Assembly (NCBI GenBank): GCA_008534395.1
Contig: SHMQ01000011.1
Location: forward strand, 11,559 to 75,558
DNA from: Candidatus Acidulodesulfobacterium acidiphilum
Lineage (GTDB): Bacteria > SZUA-79 > Acidulodesulfobacterales > Acidulodesulfobacteraceae
Reading direction: 5' to 3'
DNA length: 64,000 nt
Shown piece by piece: positions 54,670-61,111 of this stretch (its first letter is position 1; every line of letters starts with the position of its first letter). The notes below the pieces were generated by a model, which saw nothing but the letters and a program-made list of their open reading frames with translations, made no database searches and had not been told where the DNA came from. Position numbers and translations under genes: made by a program.

Positions 54670-55662
54670 TTATAGCTGCTCCCTATTTTGTTTGGCTATC
54701 TGCCGTCTCTGCTGTTCAAATGTAAACTTAATAATTTCGTCTCTGTCCGATTCATTTATTGCGGTAAATTTGCATGCAAAAGAAATCTTGGCTTTATTTG
54801 AACCTTCGTCGGACGGATATTCCGAAACATTAACGACTTGTGCGAGAGCTTTTACTACAAATTGAGGAACGGATGGAAACAGCATAGTAATCTTTAATAT
54901 GTCGCCGAGTTTTAAGTTTAAATCCTCTTTGTTTTCGTCTTTATTTTTATTTTGAATCGTATCGTTTTTATCTGTTTCCTCTATCCACATAATTCCTGAA
55001 CCGCTTATGGATACTCTTTTTTCTTTAACATCCGAAAAAATAGACGCTTCAGGATTTAATATAGACAAAATAACGTCTAATTTACTGTTTATGGCTATCA
55101 AAAGATTTTCTAATTTAGGATTTATAGGGATATCTTCGTCCTTTTCGGCATGAGTTCCGTATACTTTTGGAGAAGCTACGCCGTAAATTCCATAAACGGA
55201 TGTAGTAAAAGAAGGTCTCGCAATATACGACTCTTTAGTTTCAAGGAATTCCTCCATAGAAATTTTTTGATAAATAAATTGTATAACGGCAATTACCCTT
55301 ACAAATTCCCTTCCTTCCCTTTCTTCTATAGGTTTACCGGAAATATTTGCCTTAATAAAAATACCGCTCGTATTTCTAAAAATTTTATGTATAGCAATTT
55401 TATATTTATACGTTTTAGAAAATCCATAGTTTATTATGTTTATATCGTCCGTTTTTTTTATAAGTTCTATATCTTTTTCCGGATTGCAATCGTTTAAATC
55501 AAATTCTAAAACTTTTTTATCTTCAAAACAAGCGTATAAAATTATATTTAAAATATTTTCATCTAACTTAGCAATATATCCTTTAAATTTTTTTTGGGGA
55601 GTTTCTAAAACTATCTCCTGATTTTCATAAAAAAAATTATCGTAATCTTCCTCTTTTTTCAT
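54670..55662 (-). CDS. PilZ-like protein with a large insertion (putative c-di-GMP effector)
   Basis: The 330-residue protein is arranged like YcgR. An N-terminal beta domain (FKGYIAKLDENILNIILY) is followed by a PilZ-like region starting with REFVR (RxxxR). The second PilZ motif appears as VSISGSGIMW, which fits [DN]xSxxG except for the first residue. The C-terminal FACKFTAINESDRDEIIKF with QQRRQI is typical of PilZ ends. About 110 residues, partly helical (KLENLLIAINSKLDVILSIL), separate the two binding motifs. The protein lies in a flagellar region. Binding of c-di-GMP is inferred. Confidence 0.65.
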   Translation of the reverse strand: MKKEEDYDNFFYENQEIVLETPQKKFKGYIAKLDENILNIILYACFEDKKVLEFDLNDCNPEKDIELIKKTDDINIINYGFSKTYKYKIAIHKIFRNTSGIFIKANISGKPIEEREGREFVRVIAVIQFIYQKISMEEFLETKESYIARPSFTTSVYGIYGVASPKVYGTHAEKDEDIPINPKLENLLIAINSKLDVILSILNPEASIFSDVKEKRVSISGSGIMWIEETDKNDTIQNKNKDENKEDLNLKLGDILKITMLFPSVPQFVVKALAQVVNVSEYPSDEGSNKAKISFACKFTAINESDRDEIIKFTFEQQRRQIAKQNREQL

Positions 55663-55714
55663 TTATAGTCCGTCCATTTATTTAAAATTTAATTTAATAT
55701 TTTTTAGATAGTTT

Positions 55715-56074
55715 TTAGTTTGATTTATAAGCTTTTATAGCCGAAGAAATTTTATTAAGCATCGCTATTTTTTCGCCGACGTTTTCTTTCATGCCGTCCA
55801 GCATATCGATAATTTTTTTATCCGATTCTATAATATATGATAATTTATTCTGTATATCGATTTTATAAACTTCTTCGTTTATGTTTTTAAACCTGCTTAA
55901 ATCTAAATTTTCACAGCGTATGCCGGATTTAAAAAACAATCTCGTCAGCAAAACTTTTCTTTCGAATATTTTTTTTAAATTAACCGGATTTTCTCTTTTT
56001 TCGGATAAAATTAACATTATATAATTATTCAATATAATAATATTATCGGCAATTTTTAATTTCAATAAATTCAT
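55715..56074 (-). CDS. Small helical protein, possible flagellar chaperone
   Basis: The 119-residue protein is predicted mostly helical, with Leu/Ile/Lys heptad-like patterns and no recognised domain. Size and setting among flagellar genes would fit a FliT- or FlgN-type export chaperone, but there is no motif to prove it. It lies 52 bp upstream of the PilZ-like gene on the same strand. Confidence 0.5.
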   Translation of the reverse strand: MNLLKLKIADNIIILNNYIMLILSEKRENPVNLKKIFERKVLLTRLFFKSGIRCENLDLSRFKNINEEVYKIDIQNKLSYIIESDKKIIDMLDGMKENVGEKIAMLNKISSAIKAYKSN

Positions 56075-56175
56075 TTTTTTATTTATTTTTATTTATTTTT
56101 ATTTGCTTATTAATTATAATAACTATTATAATTTTATAATATGATATAATATAAATCAACACAAAACGGAAAAAT

Positions 56176-56556
56176 ATGCAGAAAATTAAAACCGACAAAT
56201 TAAAAGCAGGGGATGTCCTGGCAAAAGATATAGTTTCCAGAAAAGGTATAACTATTCTTAAAAAAGGAACGGAATTAACCGATAAATTTATAGAAAATAT
56301 AAAAAAGATAAGCGGCGAATATTCTTCTCCCGAAGAAATGCATATATTTATAGAAGGAACCGGCCGCGACAGGGAAAAAGATAATGAAATTTCCGTAGAA
56401 AATAAAGAAAAAATGGAAAAAGAGATAGCGTCTTTAGAAAAAAGATTTAAAAATGACGATGGTTATGAATATATGGAAGAAATCAAAGACGCAATTAAAA
56501 ATCAGATAATTAAATTTTACGGCGAAACCCATAATTCCGGTGAACGCGGCAAATGA
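56176..56556 (+). CDS. Small DUF3391-like protein (HD-GYP N-terminal domain type)
   Basis: Residues 1-50 (KTDKLKAGDVLAKDIVSRKG, ITILKKGTELTDKFIENIKK) resemble the beta-rich module found at the N-terminus of HD-GYP phosphodiesterases. The rest is an acidic/Lys-rich helical tail. No phosphodiesterase domain is attached. The gene overlaps the HDOD gene downstream by 4 bp (ATGA), so the pair may act as one split regulator. Confidence 0.65.
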   Translation: MQKIKTDKLKAGDVLAKDIVSRKGITILKKGTELTDKFIENIKKISGEYSSPEEMHIFIEGTGRDREKDNEISVENKEKMEKEIASLEKRFKNDDGYEYMEEIKDAIKNQIIKFYGETHNSGERGK

Positions 56557-57452
56557 AAAAAATAGACACCTTGGACAAGTTAATAGCTACCGTTAAAAAA
56601 ACCGAAAATATACCTACCCTCCCTAAGGTTTTAACTAAAATTTCGGAAGAAATAGATAACGATAATTTTTCTATCAAAAATATCGGCGATTTGATGTCCC
56701 GAGACGTCAGCCTGTCCGCAAGAATTTTAAAAATAGTAAATTCTCCTTTTTACGGGTTTCCGCAAAGAATATACAGTATAAACCATGCCATAGTGCTTTT
56801 AGGCGCAAACGTATTAAAGAGCATCGTAATTTCTACATCTGTTTTTACCGCAATGAAAGAAACTATGACCGGTCTTTCGGAACATTCCCTGTTCTGCGCA
56901 TTCGCTTCCAAACATATTTCTCAGGAAATAAACAAAAGCATAAAAAAAACCGGCGAAACCGGTAAATTAAAATCAAACAACAAAAAACAACAGCAAACCG
57001 TAGATCCAGACAATATGTTTGCGGTCGGCTTGCTGCATGACATAGGGAAAATTATTATAGCAACGACTTTTAAGGAAGATTTTAAGGCTATATTGGAAAC
57101 AGCGCAAAAAGAAGAAAAACCTTTGGAAAAAGTAGAACATGATATTCTCAACATATCTCACGACCAGCTTGGGTATATGCTGGTAAAAGAATGGAATCTT
57201 CCTTCCTCTATATATATACCTATAAAATACCATCATAATCCCGCTCTTGCCGACGATTTCAAAAAAGAAACGGCGATATTAAACATTGCGGATTTTTTGA
57301 CAAGGGCTATGGGAGTTGGATTTTCAGGCTCAACTTACTTAGAAAAAATAAATACCGATTCCATGAATATTTTAGGAATTAATATCGATTTTATAAAATC
57401 GGCGATAGAAGAAATTTATCTGTACAAAGACGAACTGAATATATTCGACTAG
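56553..57452 (+). CDS. HDOD-domain regulatory protein
   Basis: The 299-residue protein has the HDOD pattern: IPTLPKVLTKISEEID, DVSLSARILKIVNSPFYGFPQ, and SINHAIVLLGANVLKSIVIS. It retains an HD pair in VGLLHDIGKI, and further His in NISHDQLGYML and YHHNP. Most HDOD proteins lack phosphohydrolase residues; here several are kept, so hydrolysis is possible. It sits between the DUF3391-like and GGDDF genes. Confidence 0.9.
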   Translation: MKKIDTLDKLIATVKKTENIPTLPKVLTKISEEIDNDNFSIKNIGDLMSRDVSLSARILKIVNSPFYGFPQRIYSINHAIVLLGANVLKSIVISTSVFTAMKETMTGLSEHSLFCAFASKHISQEINKSIKKTGETGKLKSNNKKQQQTVDPDNMFAVGLLHDIGKIIIATTFKEDFKAILETAQKEEKPLEKVEHDILNISHDQLGYMLVKEWNLPSSIYIPIKYHHNPALADDFKKETAILNIADFLTRAMGVGFSGSTYLEKINTDSMNILGINIDFIKSAIEEIYLYKDELNIFD

Positions 57453-57477
57453 TCAAATAAAAATTGAATAATAATGC

Positions 57478-58491
57478 ATGAACAAACAAAAAAATAAATC
57501 TTATAAAATATTTGCGGTACTCGACGAATCCGAAAAAAACTTTTATAAATCCTTTATAAAAGACGAACTCGAAGAATATAATATAATGATGTTCGATTCT
57601 TTTAACCGGGCATACTATTCGGTTTACGCATCCCCGCCGAATTTAATTATAATAGTAATCGGTTCTATAATGCAAAAAAACGAACTTGAATACAAAAAAG
57701 AACTGAAAATGATTAACGATATGCAGATAGACAACATGCTGAGCAATATTCCGATTCTTTTTATTATTCCTCCTGATTTTGATTTTAAATCTATTGCCTC
57801 ATCGGAAAAATATATTTTAAAAGATTACATTAAAGAACCGCTAAGCAAAAACGAACTCAAGTATAAGACAGAAAGCATAATAAAATCTTCTAAATCGGCA
57901 TTAGACGCAAATCCGCTTACTAAACTGCCCGGAAACTCGTCAATAATAGAATCGGTAAAAACCAAATTAGACGAAGATATCGATTTTGCTTTTGCTTATA
58001 TTGATATAGACAACTTTAAATCGTATAACGACAAATACGGTTTTTTGAGGGGCGACGAAGTTATAATGATGACCTCAAGGCTTATTGCTACTACCGTTTA
58101 CGATATTTCCAAAGCAAAACGCAGAAATATCGAAAAATACGTATTTATAGGACATATAGGCGGCGACGATTTCGTAATAATGTCCCACAACGAGGACATA
58201 TTGGAAATATCAAACAATATAATAGCTAATTTCGATAAAATCATCCTTTCTTTTTACGATAACACGGATAAAGAACGAGGATACATAGAAGCTTACGGAA
58301 GGCAAAAAAATCTTCAAAGATTTCCTATAATGAGCCTGTCTATAGCAATTATAGAAAACGTAAATAAAAAAATTACGCATTACGGACAGATAAGCGAAAT
58401 AGTCTCGGGACTTAAAAAAGCCGCAAAAGATATGTCCGGTTCAAATATAATAACCGACAGAAGAAACCCCGAAAGCGGCGGCGTTTATTAA
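57478..58491 (+). CDS. GGDEF-like protein with GGDDF signature and a receiver-like N-terminus
   Basis: Residues ~1-135 look like a degenerate receiver. The diguanylate cyclase-like domain starts near DANPLTKLPGN, with AYIDIDNFKSYNDKYGFLRGDEVI and the active-site loop HIGGDDFVIM (~227). The fourth residue is Asp instead of Glu, a conservative change that may reduce or keep activity. It is 26 bp after the HDOD gene, so the three genes form a likely signalling operon beside fliW-csrA. Confidence 0.85.
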   Translation: MNKQKNKSYKIFAVLDESEKNFYKSFIKDELEEYNIMMFDSFNRAYYSVYASPPNLIIIVIGSIMQKNELEYKKELKMINDMQIDNMLSNIPILFIIPPDFDFKSIASSEKYILKDYIKEPLSKNELKYKTESIIKSSKSALDANPLTKLPGNSSIIESVKTKLDEDIDFAFAYIDIDNFKSYNDKYGFLRGDEVIMMTSRLIATTVYDISKAKRRNIEKYVFIGHIGGDDFVIMSHNEDILEISNNIIANFDKIILSFYDNTDKERGYIEAYGRQKNLQRFPIMSLSIAIIENVNKKITHYGQISEIVSGLKKAAKDMSGSNIITDRRNPESGGVY

Positions 58492-58532
58492 CGGTTAATA
58501 GTTAATAATTAATGGTTGGAATTATTATTGCA

Positions 58533-58991
58533 TCAGGCTTTAACGGGATTTATGGGAAGTTTCTGTTTAACGTCGTATAAATCGTTGTTTAAGACTGTCT
58601 GCATAGCTTTTCGGCTTTTAACGTTGATTATTATCGGAGCTTTTAGATTAACCGTAGAGGAATATAAGTCTTTAAAAACGGTTACTATAACGAATATAAT
58701 AGCGTCGGTTTTATCTTTTAATCCTATAAGTTCTTTATCTTCTTCCGTTATACCCGCAGTATAATCCTTAAAGAAATAGTTCGGGTCGGCTACGATAAAG
58801 CAAAGTTTATCGTTTTCGATACTTTGCAGTATAAAAAAAGGAAGATTTTTTTCTTTATTTATATTTAATATGCAATATTTTTTTAAATCGTTAAATCCCA
58901 GTATAGGCTTAACGAATTCTAAAATTTTCGACTTTTCTACCGCAACCCCTTCGGGATAATATATACTTTTTACTAAAATTTCGGAATCCAT
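58533..58991 (-). CDS. fliW: Flagellar assembly factor FliW
   Basis: FliW binds flagellin and antagonises CsrA in the FliW-CsrA-flagellin switch. The 152-residue protein has the family pattern: FVKPILGFNDLKKYCIL, PFFILQSIENDKLCFIVADP, and VNLKAPIIINVKSRKAMQ. An AGGAG lies 10 bp upstream of the ATG. It follows csrA by 17 bp, the classical arrangement. Confidence 0.95.
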   Translation of the reverse strand: MDSEILVKSIYYPEGVAVEKSKILEFVKPILGFNDLKKYCILNINKEKNLPFFILQSIENDKLCFIVADPNYFFKDYTAGITEEDKELIGLKDKTDAIIFVIVTVFKDLYSSTVNLKAPIIINVKSRKAMQTVLNNDLYDVKQKLPINPVKA

Positions 58992-59008
58992 TAATTATAA
59001 AACTCCTT

Positions 59009-59332
59009 TTATATTTTTTTATTTTTATCCGAGGATAAAACGTTTAAATTTTTAATTCCGTTTAATTCGTTAAGTTTATTAAAGTTATCGAAGTTATTAA
59101 GCTCATTCAGTTCGTTTAGTTTATTCAAACCGGATATATCGTCTAAGCTGACAGTCGAAGCGTTTATATTTTCGTTCTTAATTATATCGTAAAGTTCTTT
59201 TCTTAAAATATTTATAGACTTTGGAGCGTCTATTCCTATTTTTACGCTGCTCCCCGACATAGATAATACTTCTATAGTTACGTCGTCGCCGATTTTAATG
59301 CTCTCTCCGGCCTTTCTCGTAAGAATCAGCAT
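59009..59332 (-). CDS. csrA: Carbon storage regulator CsrA with a Leu/Asn-repeat C-terminal extension
   Basis: CsrA represses translation by binding GGA motifs in mRNA leaders. Residues 1-62 are canonical: MLILTRKAGESIKIGDDVTI, VLSMSGSSVKIGIDAP, and LRKELYDII. The usual length is 60-80 residues; this one has 107. The additional ~40 residues carry repeats of the type LNKLNELNELNNFDNFNK encoded by near-repetitive DNA. The tail could affect dimer packing or FliW binding; this is untested. It is followed by fliW and preceded by flgL on the same strand. Confidence 0.94.
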   Translation of the reverse strand: MLILTRKAGESIKIGDDVTIEVLSMSGSSVKIGIDAPKSINILRKELYDIIKNENINASTVSLDDISGLNKLNELNELNNFDNFNKLNELNGIKNLNVLSSDKNKKI

Positions 59333-59485
59333 GATTAAAATTATTTGTTATATTATATGATATTTTTATTGTTTTGTATTGCTATTTTATTGCGCATCGT
59401 TTGTAAAACTTACGGGCTATTATAATTATAGGCTATAGCTTATAATATAGCATAATAGCATATAGAAAATATGAAGACCTATAGA

Positions 59486-60472
59486 CTATTTTAAATACTG
59501 GAGAAGCATAGGCGTAAGCGAAGTAATATTAGACGAAGCTTCTAGCGTAGCCTGATAAGACTCCTGCGCCTGCGTAAGATTAGTCATAGCCTGCGCTACA
59601 TTCACGTCCTGCGTCTGGCTTAGGAGTTGGGAAATATTTGTCAAAACGGTCTGATAGCTCGTCTGCTGTTCATTAAGCCTCTCCGTTACCGTTCCTATAG
59701 TAGCCTGTGCGGCAGTCATAGTGCTTAATCCGTTCTGTATGCCTTGAATAATAGATGAGGAATTTTGCTGATACACGTTTTTCTGAAGTTCCGACTGAAA
59801 AAGCGAAAGAACGGAAAGCAGTCCGGAGGGGACTGTTGCAGAGGATGTGCCGGAGGGGACGGGGTCATTTCCGAAGATAGCATCGGCGGTAAGCGTAGGC
59901 GTTACAGTTTCATTTTGGGTTATCTGATAATTCTGGCTAGTATCCGTTCCTGCATAAGTATAAACATTATAAGAAAGGGATGAGGATGAGGGTATTCCGA
60001 TTAAACCAGTAATTTTATGAGATACGGCCGTATATGCCGACGTCAAATTTAAATTGTTCCCTGTAAAAAGATTTTGTCCGTTATAAGAGGTATCCGCATA
60101 CTGCGTAAGTTCGTTAATCATCTGCCCTACCTGCTGGGCTGCCGCCTGATTATTTGCAGGAGTATTCGTCCCGTTTGCCATTTCGACGGCAAGAGAATTT
60201 GCCTGGTTTACCACGTTCATTGCGTTTGTTATTGTAGAAGAAGCTAAAGAACCGATATTGCCGGCGATACTAACGTTTGAATTGTACTGCGTAACGAGTG
60301 CAGTACTGTTGTTATACGACAAAACGTTAACCATGCCGCCCGGATTATTCTGCGGCGACATAATCTGCAAGCCGCTCGAAATCTCATCCTGAAGGTTATA
60401 TACGCTGTTAGATTCGTTAAGCAGTTCATTATTAATATTGTTATACATCATCGCATTAGTTATCTGTATCAT
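59486..60472 (-). CDS. flgL: Flagellar hook-associated protein 3, FlgL
   Basis: FlgL is the junction protein between hook cap and filament. The protein has the flagellin-like N-terminus MIQITNAMMYNN…, LQDEISSGLQIMSPQNNPGGM, NELTQYADTSYNGQNLFTGN. The flagellin-like C-terminal helix NVAQAMTNLTQAQESYQATL completes it. I use the ATG at 60472, 8 bp after GGAGG, instead of a TTG five codons upstream. The gap to flgK (about 640 bp) is unusual and filled with repeats; a copy of this gene's first codons lies at 61093. Confidence 0.95.
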   Translation of the reverse strand: MIQITNAMMYNNINNELLNESNSVYNLQDEISSGLQIMSPQNNPGGMVNVLSYNNSTALVTQYNSNVSIAGNIGSLASSTITNAMNVVNQANSLAVEMANGTNTPANNQAAAQQVGQMINELTQYADTSYNGQNLFTGNNLNLTSAYTAVSHKITGLIGIPSSSSLSYNVYTYAGTDTSQNYQITQNETVTPTLTADAIFGNDPVPSGTSSATVPSGLLSVLSLFQSELQKNVYQQNSSSIIQGIQNGLSTMTAAQATIGTVTERLNEQQTSYQTVLTNISQLLSQTQDVNVAQAMTNLTQAQESYQATLEASSNITSLTPMLLQYLK

Positions 60473-60533
60473 TTTATTTGCCTCCAAACACTTTTCTTGA
60501 CGCTTTGCAATAAAGACGGCCGCAAAGAAAAAG

Positions 60534-60623
60534 AAAAAAGGTGTCAGATTTTATTTTCCGCCTGACATACTGCAATTATTTATAAACAAAGAATAGCGGA
60601 AAATTAATCTGACACCTTTTTTC
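60534..60623. repeat. Palindromic dispersed repeat, copy 5 (CCGC variant)
   Basis: The left arm AAAAAAGGTGTCAGATTTTATTTTCCGC and the right arm GCGGAAAATTAATCTGACACCTTTTTTC (60596-60623) are inverted copies around a 35-nt centre. It lies 50-60 bp upstream of the flgL start in the flgK-flgL gap. Confidence 0.9.
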
Positions 60624-60713
60624 AATCAGTCATTTTTATCCGCATTTCTTTTTATTATTAATCGACGCAATAAAGATAAAAAAATAAATTTTTATAAACT
60701 ATCTAATATAATA

Positions 60714-60752
60714 TATCGATATAATTATATCGACAATATCGTTCGGATAAAG
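60714..60752. repeat. Direct repeat, copy A (flgK-flgL gap)
   Basis: TATCGATATAATTATATCGACAATATCGTT then CGGATAAAG recurs nearly unchanged at 60806. The inner part TATCGATATAATTATATCGA is itself near-palindromic. The function is unknown. Confidence 0.75.
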
Positions 60753-60805
60753 AACCGACATTTATCCACAATTTAATACCAAACAATATAATATAAAATA
60801 TAATC

Positions 60806-60845
60806 TATCGATATAATTATATAGACAATATCGTTTACGGATAAA
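60806..60845. repeat. Direct repeat, copy B (flgK-flgL gap)
   Basis: This copy of the 60714 unit (one A for C and one inserted base before CGGATAAAG) runs directly into the left arm of palindromic repeat copy 6. Confidence 0.75.
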
Positions 60846-60925
60846 GGTGTCAGATTAATTTTCCGCAAATAACTTCACACTTAAATTGAATATCTCGTAT
60901 GCGGAAAATAAAATCTGACACCTTT
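60843..60925. repeat. Palindromic dispersed repeat, copy 6 (CCGC variant)
   Basis: The left arm AAAGGTGTCAGATTAATTTTCCGCA (60843-60867) and the right arm TGCGGAAAATAAAATCTGACACCTTT (60900-60925) are inverted copies. It is the second complete copy in the flgK-flgL gap. Confidence 0.9.
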
Positions 60926-60958
60926 ATCATTATATATCCGCAAGTGCAGACGAGAGTA

Positions 60959-61050
60959 AGAGAATAAATAAATCTGACACCTTTTTTCGAGAGAATAAAT
61001 AAATCTGACACCTTTTTTCGAGAGAATAAATAAATCTGACACCTTTTTTC
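60959..61050. repeat. 31-bp tandem repeat, three units, built from one repeat arm
   Basis: Three consecutive units of AGAGAATAAATAAATCTGACACC followed by TTTTTTCG (60959-60989, 60990-61020, 61021-61050) are identical. Each contains the arm of the palindromic family. Perfect identity suggests recent tandem expansion. Confidence 0.95.
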
Positions 61051-61051
61051 C

Positions 61052-61093
61052 ATTAATATTGTTATATATCATCGCATTAGTTATCTGTATCAT
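61052..61093 (-). pseudogene. flgL: Truncated copy of the flgL 5' end
   Basis: Bases 61052-61100 match 60431-60479 at 48 of 49 positions and include the flgL start and first codons (MIQITNAMIYNNIN). After that the frame runs into repeat DNA and yields an artificial peptide that ends at 60881. The copy lies 19 bp after the flgK stop, where an intact flgL would be expected to begin. It therefore looks like the old gene start cut off by repeat insertion or expansion. Confidence 0.88.
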
Positions 61094-61111
61094 TTTATTT
61101 CACCTTTTTTA

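Noticed and set aside
60959-61050. Short regularly spaced repeats that could suggest a CRISPR array
   Set aside because: The units are contiguous without unique spacers, and no cas gene is present in the window; it is a tandem repeat of a palindromic-element arm.
60881-61093. 70-residue open frame as a real gene
   Set aside because: Only the first 14 residues match FlgL; the rest is translation of repeat DNA, so it is treated as a truncated flgL copy.
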